A stretch of DNA of 64,000 nucleotides from Lacrimispora defluvii (lineage in GTDB: Bacteria; Bacillota; Clostridia; Lachnospirales; Lachnospiraceae), in contig JAAOXG010000058.1 of NCBI GenBank assembly GCA_013036995.1, positions 1 to 64,000 of the forward strand. Reading direction: 5' to 3'. A program made the position numbers and the translations under genes. Positions 18,540-27,159 of this stretch are shown here, one piece after another; positions within the stretch are counted from its first letter, which is position 1, and every line of letters begins with the position of its first letter. Under the pieces are notes generated by a model. That model saw only the letters and a program-made list of their open reading frames with translations. It was not told the origin of the DNA and ran no database searches.

Positions 18540-20816
18540 TCATTCCTTTACACTGTCTGCCTCGCATACCCGGACGCCATGATAAAAAAACTGCAGGATA
18601 TCTTCAAAAGATTTTCCTTCCTTTGCCATAGTCTGGGCTCCATTCTGGCTCATCCCCACTCCATGACCAAATCCGCCGCCGTAGATATGAAACGTAGTGA
18701 TGTTTTTTTCATCAACTCCCTGATTTTCTATGGCCAGATAAGCGCTGGGAAGGGAATCAAAATTTTTCATCTGAGTCCCGTCTTTTTTTGTAAGTGTCAT
18801 ATATTTATTACCAAGTTTAGCTCTGACCTGACCCTCTCCGCTTATGGTCATAACGCCCTCTGAGCCTTCCACTCTTAACTTCTTTACAATACCCCCCACT
18901 CCTCTTTCAACCACTGTAATGTTTAAGATGGAGCCTACCTCAGTAATCTCTTCTTCCAGCTGCCGGTTGGTTACTGTCGTCTCCCACCGATACATGGGAA
19001 ATGAGGAATCATAAGCCGGATAATCCTTATTCTTTATAAATTGTTCAAAATCAGAATTGGTGGACAGATTTAGCACTGCCCCTCCATCCTGAAGCAGACT
19101 CCCGTCTAAATAAGGATACTGGGCTGGATCTCCTCCCCATACACTGCCATCTGTGGTATGGCCGCAGGAGGTGGAAAAATAGAATGCTTCAATGGGAGTA
19201 TCTCCATAAAACAGCAGTTTCCCGTAAGTTTCCCGAACTGCATCTTCTGTCTTTGCCGCAGTAGGAAGATTATTGTACACTTGAAAACGTGTGCTGTCGT
19301 CTACATGGGCACCATATTTGCTGTAGGTATTGCTTTGGATCTGGCGGTATGCGTAGGTTCTTGCACACACAGCCTGCGCTTTCAGCGCCTCCTTTTCATA
19401 GCTGTCGGGCATCTCACTCGGAACAACTTTTGTTAAGTAATCCTCCAGATACAGTTCATTAATCAGAAGTAATCCATCTGAATCCTTTCTGATCTCAATG
19501 GTTCCGCCATAAGAAGGTGACCCATAGGAACGGCTTATGGAATTCACCTGTATTGAACCCCCCTTTTCCAGAGGAGCTGCTACTATTCTGCCGCTCTTTA
19601 ACCTTTCATCGGATGGATCAATGTTCACTTCCGCTTTTGGAGGTACCTGGACAGTCTCTTTATCGTAAGTCAGTGTAAGGCCTGTGTCAGAAGAGAGTGT
19701 AACCGAGGGGTGAAAGATAGACTGGAAATTCGTGTTCATCAAAAGCACCCGTATGGTCTTTGCATCAAATTCACGGACCAGTAAAGCTGCACATAGCTTT
19801 CCATGGGCTACTACAAAATCCTGAATGTCATAGCCAACTAAAATATCGGTAACAGATCGTTCTTCAAACTGGCCATACAGACGGTATACTTTAAAGTCCT
19901 TATCAAACTTCAGCTTTCCATAATTCTCAATTTCTATATAAGAATCTGTAATGGCAAGTACCTTCCCGGATATTCTCTTTTTCTTCAAAGTAACTTTTTC
20001 AAGATTTCCCCGTTTCAGACTGATATCTGCCAGATTATTAACCAGATCCTCCGTCTGCCCTAATGATGTATCAAGAGGAAAAGTTCTGATAACAGAACCA
20101 AAGTGTACCTGGAATGTCTGATTATCCCCAGCAGTCAGCCAGACATTCTTATATGTAACAGAATCACTTACCACTTCTTTTAGTGCAATGATCTCACTGC
20201 CCTTTACGAGAATCTTTATTTCCCAGTCAATATAAGAATCCAGACTGATTCCTTCAAACCCGAATGTACCTTCACTGGTATAGGCAGTCCATACAGATGA
20301 GGGATTTATGTTAGAAGGCGTTCCATAAAGTAGTACATCCATTGTTTTTATCTGATTTTCTTTATCAAGTGCTTTTTTTAAATCGTCAAACAGATTCCAC
20401 CATTCATCAGCGGTTATGTGTTTACTCTTGTTCCTTCTTCCTGCATGGAGGTTGGTTCCAGAACCAGGAACCAGCGCTTCTGCCAGACTTTCTGCTTCCT
20501 GGTAAGTTAAAAAACCTTGTGCAGTTTCTTTGTCTGCAGGCATAAGCCCAGCATCAAGATAGCCATTGGCATATAGGTAATCCATATATTTCGCATACCA
20601 GAGGCTCTGATCCTGTTTGGAGAAATATTGCTGTTTTTGATTTTCCGGCATTTTTTCCAAGCTTTCTCTGTCTGTAAGAAGGAGAGCTGCTGACTTGCAT
20701 GCCAACCCCCTTGAGATCCCCTCTGGTTCCGGCTCATTCATCAATATAATGATAATGAGAAAGATAACCAGGAGAGGAATTCCGACGACAAATCCGATCA
20801 ATGACTTTTTATTCAT
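18540..20816 (-). CDS. Membrane-anchored SpoIID/LytB-domain protein
   Basis: 758 residues. One N-terminal membrane segment (IGFVVGIPLLVIFLIIIILM) anchors the protein, which then faces outward. Residues up to about 430 show no recognised enzyme. The C-terminal SpoIID/LytB domain carries LYLEDYLTKVVPSEMP, EALKAQAVCARTYAY, STSCGHTTDGSVWGG and the GGGFGHGVGMSQNGAQTMA signature. SpoIID is a lytic transglycosylase that acts on denuded glycan during engulfment; this protein is about twice the length of SpoIID and has a large extra N-terminal region, so it is probably a related wall-acting protein and not SpoIID itself. It follows the AI-2E-family gene by 9 bases. Confidence 0.85.
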   Translation of the reverse strand: MNKKSLIGFVVGIPLLVIFLIIIILMNEPEPEGISRGLACKSAALLLTDRESLEKMPENQKQQYFSKQDQSLWYAKYMDYLYANGYLDAGLMPADKETAQGFLTYQEAESLAEALVPGSGTNLHAGRRNKSKHITADEWWNLFDDLKKALDKENQIKTMDVLLYGTPSNINPSSVWTAYTSEGTFGFEGISLDSYIDWEIKILVKGSEIIALKEVVSDSVTYKNVWLTAGDNQTFQVHFGSVIRTFPLDTSLGQTEDLVNNLADISLKRGNLEKVTLKKKRISGKVLAITDSYIEIENYGKLKFDKDFKVYRLYGQFEERSVTDILVGYDIQDFVVAHGKLCAALLVREFDAKTIRVLLMNTNFQSIFHPSVTLSSDTGLTLTYDKETVQVPPKAEVNIDPSDERLKSGRIVAAPLEKGGSIQVNSISRSYGSPSYGGTIEIRKDSDGLLLINELYLEDYLTKVVPSEMPDSYEKEALKAQAVCARTYAYRQIQSNTYSKYGAHVDDSTRFQVYNNLPTAAKTEDAVRETYGKLLFYGDTPIEAFYFSTSCGHTTDGSVWGGDPAQYPYLDGSLLQDGGAVLNLSTNSDFEQFIKNKDYPAYDSSFPMYRWETTVTNRQLEEEITEVGSILNITVVERGVGGIVKKLRVEGSEGVMTISGEGQVRAKLGNKYMTLTKKDGTQMKNFDSLPSAYLAIENQGVDEKNITTFHIYGGGFGHGVGMSQNGAQTMAKEGKSFEDILQFFYHGVRVCEADSVKE

Positions 20817-20825
20817 GCGCTCCTC

Positions 20826-22064
20826 TTATTTCATATATGTTTTTTTCTCTTCTTCAATCCGATCCAGATTCAGATAATCCTCTGTTTTTAAAGAGAGATG
20901 TTTCTTTGACAGTGACCCGTTCACCAGTCTGGTAATCACACTGTAGATCACGGCAAACGTGGGCACGGCAATAATCATTCCCACAAATCCAAACAATCCG
21001 CCAAACAGAAGAATGGAAAACAGCACCCAGAAACTTGGCAGTCCGGTGGATTGTCCAAGAATTTTAGGTCCGAGTATATTACCATCAAACTGCTGCAAAA
21101 GCAAAATGAAAATCAGGAAATAGAGACACTTTACCGGGCTGACTAAGAGTATTAAAAATGCACTGGGAATCGCCCCAATGAAAGGGCCAAAAAATGGTAT
21201 TACATTGGTAACCCCCACAATTACGCTGACTAACAGTACATAGGGCATATTCATTGCATTGAGCAGCACAAAGCACATAATTCCGATAATTAAAGAATCT
21301 AATAGCTTGCCAGTAATAAATCCGCCAAATACACGGTGTACAAAACGAATTTCTTCAATTGCCTGATTCGCCGTTTTTAAGGGAAATATGCTGTAAATGA
21401 TTTTTTTACCCTGAGCAGAAAGCGTCTCTTTGATATTAAGAATATATACCATAACAATTACGCCGATTAATATATTCTTAAAAACCAGTACAACACTTAA
21501 CAGACCGCTGGATAGGCTGCCGATTAAGGAAGACATATTGGGGACTAAATCAGTGGTCATCCAGTTCTGAAGCCGGCTGGCAACCTGATCATAGATAGGG
21601 ATTATGGCTTTTTCAAAAGCAGGATTATCCTGAAACAGTTTTTGAAGCCCAAGTGCAATATTGTTGATGTTATCTCCGAAATTATTCTGTATTCCCATAA
21701 TGCTTGTATAAATTTCGGGTATAATCATTGAGAAAAGTCCTATGACAATCACAAACAAAAAAATCAGGCTGACCAGAGTCGCCAGAGCTCTTGAAATGGA
21801 ACGAACCGTTTTCTTGTTATGAAACACCGCATTCAGCATACGGGCTGCCATATCTCTTGTTTTGTTATAAACCGGCAATAAAAGATATGCCAGAACTGCG
21901 CCATAAATGACAGGCATTAAGATTTCCACAATCAACCCCATCGTACCTTTTACCGATTCAAACCGGGAAATAAAAAAAGCAAATGCAATGCTTAATGCAA
22001 TTACTGCAAGAGCAGTTACTCCCCAGCAAACATAACTGCGGTATTTAAAATCCTTCATGTTCAT
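20826..22064 (-). CDS. AI-2E/YtvI-family membrane transporter
   Basis: 412 residues with about eight membrane segments. The family's C-terminal block GVTNVIPFFGPFIGAIPSAFL and the motif DGNILGPKILGQSTGL are present. Members include YtvI, PerM and TqsA; sporulation, sodium/proton exchange and AI-2 export have been proposed for different ones, so the substrate is open. It is directly upstream of the SpoIID-domain gene, 9 bases apart, and downstream of the probable 6S RNA terminator. Confidence 0.88.
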   Translation of the reverse strand: MNMKDFKYRSYVCWGVTALAVIALSIAFAFFISRFESVKGTMGLIVEILMPVIYGAVLAYLLLPVYNKTRDMAARMLNAVFHNKKTVRSISRALATLVSLIFLFVIVIGLFSMIIPEIYTSIMGIQNNFGDNINNIALGLQKLFQDNPAFEKAIIPIYDQVASRLQNWMTTDLVPNMSSLIGSLSSGLLSVVLVFKNILIGVIVMVYILNIKETLSAQGKKIIYSIFPLKTANQAIEEIRFVHRVFGGFITGKLLDSLIIGIMCFVLLNAMNMPYVLLVSVIVGVTNVIPFFGPFIGAIPSAFLILLVSPVKCLYFLIFILLLQQFDGNILGPKILGQSTGLPSFWVLFSILLFGGLFGFVGMIIAVPTFAVIYSVITRLVNGSLSKKHLSLKTEDYLNLDRIEEEKKTYMK

Positions 22065-22126
22065 CTCCTATATGGTTAAAATTAATATATGTCTTATCAT
22101 ACTTTACCATATTTTTCCATAAAGTT

Positions 22127-22150
22127 AAAGCAGCGATTTCTCGCTGCTTT
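22127..22150 (-). terminator. Terminator after the probable 6S RNA
   Basis: A perfect 10-base stem AAAGCAGCGA / TCGCTGCTTT closes on a 4-base loop just after the RNA, with T-rich sequence following on both strands. It separates the RNA gene from the downstream membrane-protein gene. Confidence 0.75.
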
Positions 22151-22154
22151 TATC

Positions 22155-22353
22155 TTTTGTAACCCCAAAATGCCGGTTCTTACTTATTGACGCCTAGCTA
22201 AGCTAGGTGGGCAACCTCACTCAGGCATCTGCCTTCCACTACAACGGAGGCCTGACATCCGCCTGAAAATATTGGAATCCCTTATGTCATAATGTAGGTT
22301 CAAAAAAGGTAAGATTATCGCACATCTCAGGAATTACAGTCTCTATTTTCTAT
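22155..22353 (-). ncRNA. ssrS: Probable 6S RNA
   Basis: A stretch of about 200 bases between a strong minus-strand promoter and a terminator with no coding potential. It folds into one long rod: GTAATTCC near the 5' end pairs with GGGGTTAC at the 3' end, CTTAC with GTAAG further in, and CAGGC...GCCTG with an apical GCCTCC/GGAAGGC hairpin. A large internal bubble (TTTTTTGAACCTACATTATG side) is left open, and a small side hairpin CCTAGC/GCTAGG lies on the 3' side. Rod, central bubble and conserved blocks such as GAACCTACAT and AAGAACCGGCA fit clostridial 6S RNA, which binds the SigA holoenzyme in stationary phase. A covariance search would settle it. Confidence 0.72.
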
Positions 22354-22359
22354 GGCTTC

Positions 22360-22388
22360 AGTATACAACAATTCCAGAGAATTTTCAA
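22360..22388 (-). promoter_or_regulatory. Promoter of the probable 6S RNA
   Basis: TTGAAA and TATACT with exactly 17 bases between, placing the RNA start near 22353. It is among the closer matches to the SigA consensus in the window. Confidence 0.7.
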
Positions 22389-22419
22389 GTTCCTTTTCCT
22401 GTCAGTTTTTATTTACTGA

Positions 22420-22683
22420 TCAGAAAACAATATTCTTACCGCCAAGAAGTCTTCCATGTTCCACATATAAATCCAGCCGGTTTAAAAGGGAATCACAGGA
22501 TTCTTCCTGAATAATCAGTTCAACCGCTTCAGCAGTTACCAGGGAAAGAACAGATAAAAGTGATTTCGCATTCACAATAAAGTCTCCATTCATCAATTCC
22601 ATCTTTTCTTTACATTTACCGGCTATGGTGACAAATTCCAATATGGAGTCCATGCCCCAGAAACCGATCCTAACCTTTTTCAT
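22420..22683 (-). CDS. HPr-like domain protein lacking the phosphoryl-accepting histidine
   Basis: 87 residues of HPr size. The NAKSLLSVLSL stretch at about residues 38-48 matches the NAKSIMGVMSL block around the regulatory Ser46 of HPr. The expected G-x-H-A-R-P motif near residue 15 is replaced by FWGMDSILEF and contains no histidine. It therefore cannot serve as a normal phosphocarrier for sugar transport, but the serine that HPr kinase acts on is kept. This suggests a regulatory role like that of Crh, or binding of another partner. It precedes the 6S promoter and follows a GNAT gene by about 30 bases, possibly in one transcript. Family call is by eye. Confidence 0.65.
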   Translation of the reverse strand: MKKVRIGFWGMDSILEFVTIAGKCKEKMELMNGDFIVNAKSLLSVLSLVTAEAVELIIQEESCDSLLNRLDLYVEHGRLLGGKNIVF

Positions 22684-22713
22684 CTGCTGTAATCCTCCTG
22701 ATTTTTCTTGCGT

Positions 22714-23508
22714 CTAATACAGTCCATTCTCCAGATTTCCAAGTTTGTATACCTGGTATTCTTTTTCAAAAATATAACCAAGCTTTTCCGCCAGTCCGGC
22801 GGCAGGAATGTTGTCCGCATCCCAGGTTGGAAAAATCTCCTGTTTTAAACAGGATAAGATTAATCCTGCACTGCATGCCAGAGCAAGACCCCGGCGCTTA
22901 TATTCCTTGTGTGTCGCAACTTTTACCACAATCTTCTCTTCACTGATCGGATAGGCCGAACAACCGGAAACCAGTCTTTCACCGTCCAGTGCTGCAAATC
23001 CAAAACCGCGATGGATAAAATCCTTCTGGGTTTCAAAATCAGAACAGATTTCTCTGCTCCACTCCGAACTCATGGCTTTCTCAAAAAGATCCTCATTCAT
23101 TTTTTTAATTTGAATTCCTTCAGGAATGGAGTTCAAATAATTATTCAGCGTCTCCTTAGAGAAAAGATCTTCATCTGTTCTCATGGCATAACGGGACATA
23201 ATCCGGCAACTGCCTCCAAACGTCTCTTCCAGCCATTCAGACCAGCGTTCGTCGGAAGGGGTAATAAAACCCTTACTGCAGTTTTTAATTAAAAGTTCCC
23301 TGAGTTCAAGAGCCTGCTCTCCCTTGGGACAAATTCCGGCCAGATATACAAAATTACCCGAATGAATCAAGCAAAACGACGGATTATCCCGCTCCGGGAC
23401 CCAGACTTTTCCGATACGCCCTTTTGCAACAGCAGAGGGAATCACCTCTTTACTCATGCTGCAAAGTTCTCTGACAATCTGTCTCTCATCTCTTTCCAAT
23501 TCAATCAC
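22714..23508 (-). CDS. GNAT-family acetyltransferase (GNAT_acetyltran type)
   Basis: 264 residues from the GTG at 23508, chosen because GGAAGGAG lies 7 bases upstream; a reading from 23556 lacks a site. The acetyl-CoA-binding stretch KVATHKEYKRRGLALACSA fits motif A (R/Q-x-x-G-x-A), and PTWDADNIPAAGLAEKLGYIFE fits motif B. The N-terminal half resembles the helper domain of the PF12746-like family. The acetyl acceptor is unknown. It may be co-transcribed with the HPr-like gene downstream. Confidence 0.82.
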   Translation of the reverse strand: MIELERDERQIVRELCSMSKEVIPSAVAKGRIGKVWVPERDNPSFCLIHSGNFVYLAGICPKGEQALELRELLIKNCSKGFITPSDERWSEWLEETFGGSCRIMSRYAMRTDEDLFSKETLNNYLNSIPEGIQIKKMNEDLFEKAMSSEWSREICSDFETQKDFIHRGFGFAALDGERLVSGCSAYPISEEKIVVKVATHKEYKRRGLALACSAGLILSCLKQEIFPTWDADNIPAAGLAEKLGYIFEKEYQVYKLGNLENGLY

Positions 23509-23592
23509 AATAATTCTCCTTCCGCTGGTGCTTCGTCTTCCAAATACCGATATCAAAAGGACTGTTTCCTGTTAAAGCCCTAGTATAGCACA

Positions 23593-24237
23593 CTAGAAAA
23601 GATTCTGCAAATCAAAAATTGATTCTACCAGAAAATCTGCTCCTGCCTTAGTAAGTTCCTCCCTGCTCCCATATCCGTACAATGCCCCCACAGATTCCAT
23701 TCCAAACTCTTTTGCACCCAGAATGTCATGTTTTCGGTCGCCGATCATCACTGCTTTTGATATATCACGGATTTCGCAGGTATCAAGCACATAACCAATC
23801 ACATCTGCTTTTTTTACACGGATTTCTTCAAAATCTGCTCCTCCCATAAACTCAAAATAAGAGTCCAGTTCAAAATGCTCCAATATCATTCTTACAAAGA
23901 CTTCTGGTTTTGATGAAGCAACATAAAGTTTTTTCCCTGATTTCACAAGTGCTTCTAAAGACTCTCTGGTTCCCTCATATACTTTGTTCTCAAAAATCCC
24001 CTGTGAGGAAAAGTACTCCCGAAAAATTTCCACTGCCTTTTGGGCATCTGATTCAGTAAAACCATAGTACTCCATAAAGCTGTCTTTTAAAGGTGGTCCG
24101 ATAAAACAGCATAATTCATCGATATTTTCCACTTCAATTCCAAAAGAATGAAGAGCATGGCGGACCGACTTTGTAATTCCCTCTTTGGGATCGGTCAGTG
24201 TTCCATCTAAATCAAACAGCAAATAATCTTTTTTCAT
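23593..24237 (-). CDS. HAD-superfamily phosphatase, phosphoglycolate-phosphatase-like
   Basis: 214 residues. HAD motif I is LFDLDGTLTDP near residue 8, motif II is VASSKPE, motif III the lysine in RVKKADVIGY, and motif IV GDRKHDILGAKEFGM. A four-helix cap follows motif I. The YGYGSREEL loop is typical of Gph/PGP relatives. Substrate is unknown; phosphoglycolate or a similar damaged metabolite is plausible. Confidence 0.88.
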   Translation of the reverse strand: MKKDYLLFDLDGTLTDPKEGITKSVRHALHSFGIEVENIDELCCFIGPPLKDSFMEYYGFTESDAQKAVEIFREYFSSQGIFENKVYEGTRESLEALVKSGKKLYVASSKPEVFVRMILEHFELDSYFEFMGGADFEEIRVKKADVIGYVLDTCEIRDISKAVMIGDRKHDILGAKEFGMESVGALYGYGSREELTKAGADFLVESIFDLQNLF

Positions 24238-24262
24238 AACATCTCCTCTGCTTACTTAAAAA

Positions 24263-24297
24263 ACAGAGACGAAAAAGTTCTACTTTTTCGTCTCTGT
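24263..24297 (-). terminator. Terminator of pckA
   Basis: A 16-base perfect stem ACAGAGACGAAAAAGT / ACTTTTTCGTCTCTGT with a 3-base loop and a six-T run on the minus strand, just after the pckA stop. Confidence 0.92.
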
Positions 24298-24302
24298 GAC
24301 AA

Positions 24303-25994
24303 TTACTTCAATTGATCAACAACCTTCTGGATTGCTTCTAACGCATCATCAGGAAGCTTATCGTATCCTTCTTTTGCAACTGACATATTGGCAACAAATT
24401 TAACACGATCCTGCATACGAGCCTTTAACTGCTCTGCATAAGCCGGGTCATTCAGATCCGGAACGAATCCTTCCCACTCAAAGATTTCAATATCTGTAAA
24501 TGGTCCCCACTGTTTGAATTCTGCCTTTTTATCAACAATTGCTTCCAGAATTCCAAGTGTATCCTTAGGCTGAACCTTCTTGCCCATAAAATCACCTGTA
24601 TTAATAATATAGCAGTCTACGTTCTTTTCTTCAACCAGTTTTTTGAATTTTTCATAATCATTGGCAAGAGGATAGGTTCTGAATGGGTTAGCATAAGGAA
24701 CAACTACCAGCGCGTTAGGATCTGCTCCCGGAGCAAGTCTCTCTGCAGAGGATCTCTTGGTTGCAAGAGTTGCGCCCATAACAGATGCCAGTGATGCTCC
24801 TTTTAATTTAACTACTGGCGGGATGGTAGGATCCTTCATAATCCAGAAAATTGCATTAACAGGAGATTCAATTTTATCCACACGGTTTGGTGACCATAAT
24901 TTAGACTTAATTGCACGTCCGTTTCCGTTTCTGATATCTTCTGTTACCAGCTGGATCTTTCCGTCTTCATCCAGGGTACAGGAACAGTTCTGTGCAGTCA
25001 GTAAGTACTTGTTGTCCTCACATCCGGTAGGATAATCCTGTGTCTTATCAAAGTATGTAGGCTCAATCGCAACAGATGCGCAGGTATCGGTGTTAATGAT
25101 AAATGCATCGTCATGAAGTACGGTTACGCCATATTTGCCACCGTGTTTTGCATGTGTAATGGTGGATTTACCAGATCCTGATAATCCAAATACAGATGCA
25201 ACATACTTGGAACCATCAGAAAGTGTATACTCCTTTTGTCCGCCGTGGCAGGAAGCATAGCCGTTTCGATTGGCAAGTGCCCATACCATGGTAAGTGTAC
25301 CTTTCTTATGCTCTCCAAAATATCTCATGCCGAGAATTGCAGCGCAGTTTTGTTCCGTGTTAAAATAACATAGACATTTAGGATCGCTTAAACAGGACAG
25401 ATCGACTCCAGGGCGGTCAGAACCATTCCACTGGGGATCAGAGAAGATATAGATATCAGGCTCTTTGCCATCTCCTACCGGTTTAGAAGCCTTATACATG
25501 TTGACATACTGATCAGACATATACTGGAAGTTCAGCATCCAGTTATATAAGATGTTCTCCTCGCCTTCCGGAATGAGAAGATGCGCCTTCACCATATACT
25601 CCGGATCAAGGCCAGCGTATACCTCTGCATGATACATGGTTTTCCACCGTGTCTCATATACAGCGTCCATAACAACTTTGTCAAGAGCAGCACAGTTTAC
25701 TCCAGGTTCTCCTGCAATTCTTCTGGCTGTTGCATACCGTCCGGTAATTGCACCATCATTAAACAGAAGTACTTTTGCATCCTTATCCAGACCGAATTCT
25801 TCTCCTCTATAAACCGGCATATCTGTGACAATCGTTCCTGGTGAGTTTTTTGCCAATTCATATGCCTCACGAAGCGTATTAACTTTAATAACGTTATTCC
25901 CATAGAATGGTGCCTCGATAATTGAACGTGTCGTTGCAAAGCCAGGCTTTCCTTTTCCAATTTCATTAATTGGGTAATAAGCTTTTGTTGACAT
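24303..25994 (-). CDS. pckA: Phosphoenolpyruvate carboxykinase (ATP)
   Basis: 563 residues. The nucleotide-binding P-loop is FGLSGSGKSTITH, followed by the kinase-2 region HDDAFIINTD. The PEPCK-specific NRNGYASCHGGQKEY and the adenine loop PYANPFRTYPL are present. It interconverts oxaloacetate and PEP with ATP/ADP. In anaerobic fermenters it often runs towards oxaloacetate and succinate, but direction cannot be told here. AAGGAGG stands before the ATG. It is a single-gene unit with its own promoter and terminator. Confidence 0.93.
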   Translation of the reverse strand: MSTKAYYPINEIGKGKPGFATTRSIIEAPFYGNNVIKVNTLREAYELAKNSPGTIVTDMPVYRGEEFGLDKDAKVLLFNDGAITGRYATARRIAGEPGVNCAALDKVVMDAVYETRWKTMYHAEVYAGLDPEYMVKAHLLIPEGEENILYNWMLNFQYMSDQYVNMYKASKPVGDGKEPDIYIFSDPQWNGSDRPGVDLSCLSDPKCLCYFNTEQNCAAILGMRYFGEHKKGTLTMVWALANRNGYASCHGGQKEYTLSDGSKYVASVFGLSGSGKSTITHAKHGGKYGVTVLHDDAFIINTDTCASVAIEPTYFDKTQDYPTGCEDNKYLLTAQNCSCTLDEDGKIQLVTEDIRNGNGRAIKSKLWSPNRVDKIESPVNAIFWIMKDPTIPPVVKLKGASLASVMGATLATKRSSAERLAPGADPNALVVVPYANPFRTYPLANDYEKFKKLVEEKNVDCYIINTGDFMGKKVQPKDTLGILEAIVDKKAEFKQWGPFTDIEIFEWEGFVPDLNDPAYAEQLKARMQDRVKFVANMSVAKEGYDKLPDDALEAIQKVVDQLK

Positions 25995-26030
25995 ATAAAA
26001 ATCCTCCTTATAAAATTCAAATTTGCTCTC

Positions 26031-26059
26031 ATTATCTCATTTTGTTAAGAAAAAGTCAA
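26031..26059 (-). promoter_or_regulatory. Promoter of pckA
   Basis: TTGACT and GATAAT with 17 bases between on the minus strand, about 35 bases before the pckA start. Confidence 0.65.
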
Positions 26060-26146
26060 TATTTTCTATTGCATTTTCCACAAAAATTGTTTATATTTAA
26101 TGTGCATTATGCATCATGTATACAACAACTAGAAAGAAGGTCAAAT

Positions 26147-27112
26147 ATGATACACATTTCCAAAGATGGCACCGGAGATTTTGAAAGCATACAAAAAGCG
26201 CTTGACTCATTGTCCCAGAACGGTACAGCTGAATATACTCTTTTCATACACAAAGGAGTTTATGAGGAGCAGATCACAATCACCACCCCTCACGTAACCT
26301 TTCTTGGGGAAGATAAAAACCAAACCATTTTAACCTATGGCTTATATGCCCATATGCCTATGGAAGACGGTATGAAGCGGGGAACGTTTCGAACCTATTC
26401 CTGTTTAATTGATACTTATGATTTTACAGCAAAAAATATTACGTTTGAAAACAGTGCCGGAAAAGGAATTGATGTGGGACAGGCTCTTGCTGTTTATGCA
26501 GACGGCGATCGTCTCACCTTTGAAAACTGCCGTTTCCTTGGCAATCAGGACACCATTTTTACTGGTCCGCTGCCACCAAAGGAAATTGAGCCAAACGGAT
26601 TTATCGGACCAAAGCAGCATGCTCCCAGGATCAATGGAAGGCATTATTATAAGGACTGCTATCTGGAGGGGGATATTGATTTCGTTTTTGGAAGCGCTAC
26701 TGCCTACTTTGAGAACTGCACGTTTTTTTCCAAATATACCGGAAAAGAAATCAGCAGCTATGTAACTGCCGCATCAACTCCGGAAGGCCAGGAATACGGT
26801 TATGTAATGGAAAACTGCCGTTTTGAAGGAAACTGTCCTCCTGATAATGCTTACCTGGGACGTCCTTGGAGAGAATATGCAAAGACGGTTTTAATCAATT
26901 GCTACATTGGCGACCACATCTGCCGGGAAGGCTGGCATGACTGGAACAAAGAGGCTGCTCATAAAAATGCCTTCTATGCCGAATATGGAAGCTACGGTCC
27001 CAAAGGAGACTTAGATCACAGACCCGACTGGATTTACAGGCTAAAGGATACTGATCTTGCCAAATATACAAAGGATGCCGTACTATCCGGATCAGACGGC
27101 TGGAAATTTTAA
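26147..27112 (+). CDS. Pectinesterase (CE8 family), no signal peptide
   Basis: 321 residues. The start at 26147 follows AAGAAGG; the N terminus MIHISKDGTGDFESIQ aligns with the usual start of the CE8 beta-helix, so a longer reading is unlikely. Catalytic motifs are QALAVYADGD, GNQDTIF (Gln and Asp), DFVFGSATAYFENC (nucleophile Asp) and YLGRPWREYAKTV (Arg and Trp). It demethylates pectin or methylated oligogalacturonides. With no signal peptide it should act in the cytoplasm on imported short oligomers. Neighbours are not obviously pectin genes, although a YhcH-family gene lies just downstream. Confidence 0.92.
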   Translation: MIHISKDGTGDFESIQKALDSLSQNGTAEYTLFIHKGVYEEQITITTPHVTFLGEDKNQTILTYGLYAHMPMEDGMKRGTFRTYSCLIDTYDFTAKNITFENSAGKGIDVGQALAVYADGDRLTFENCRFLGNQDTIFTGPLPPKEIEPNGFIGPKQHAPRINGRHYYKDCYLEGDIDFVFGSATAYFENCTFFSKYTGKEISSYVTAASTPEGQEYGYVMENCRFEGNCPPDNAYLGRPWREYAKTVLINCYIGDHICREGWHDWNKEAAHKNAFYAEYGSYGPKGDLDHRPDWIYRLKDTDLAKYTKDAVLSGSDGWKF

Positions 27113-27119
27113 TAAAAAT

Positions 27120-27159
27120 GGGATTCTGTTCCTTAGAAAAGAACAGAATCCCGTTTTTT
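27120..27159. terminator. Two-way terminator between the pectinesterase and YhcH genes
   Basis: A 12-base perfect stem GGGATTCTGTTC / GAACAGAATCCC with a T-run on plus (27154-27159) and AAAAATG upstream giving T's on minus. It slightly overlaps the stop codon of the convergent gene. Confidence 0.88.

Noticed and set aside
25970-26146. N-terminal extension of the pectinesterase
   Set aside because: The frame continues upstream, but it covers the pckA promoter and start, and a ribosome-binding site lies directly before the ATG at 26147.
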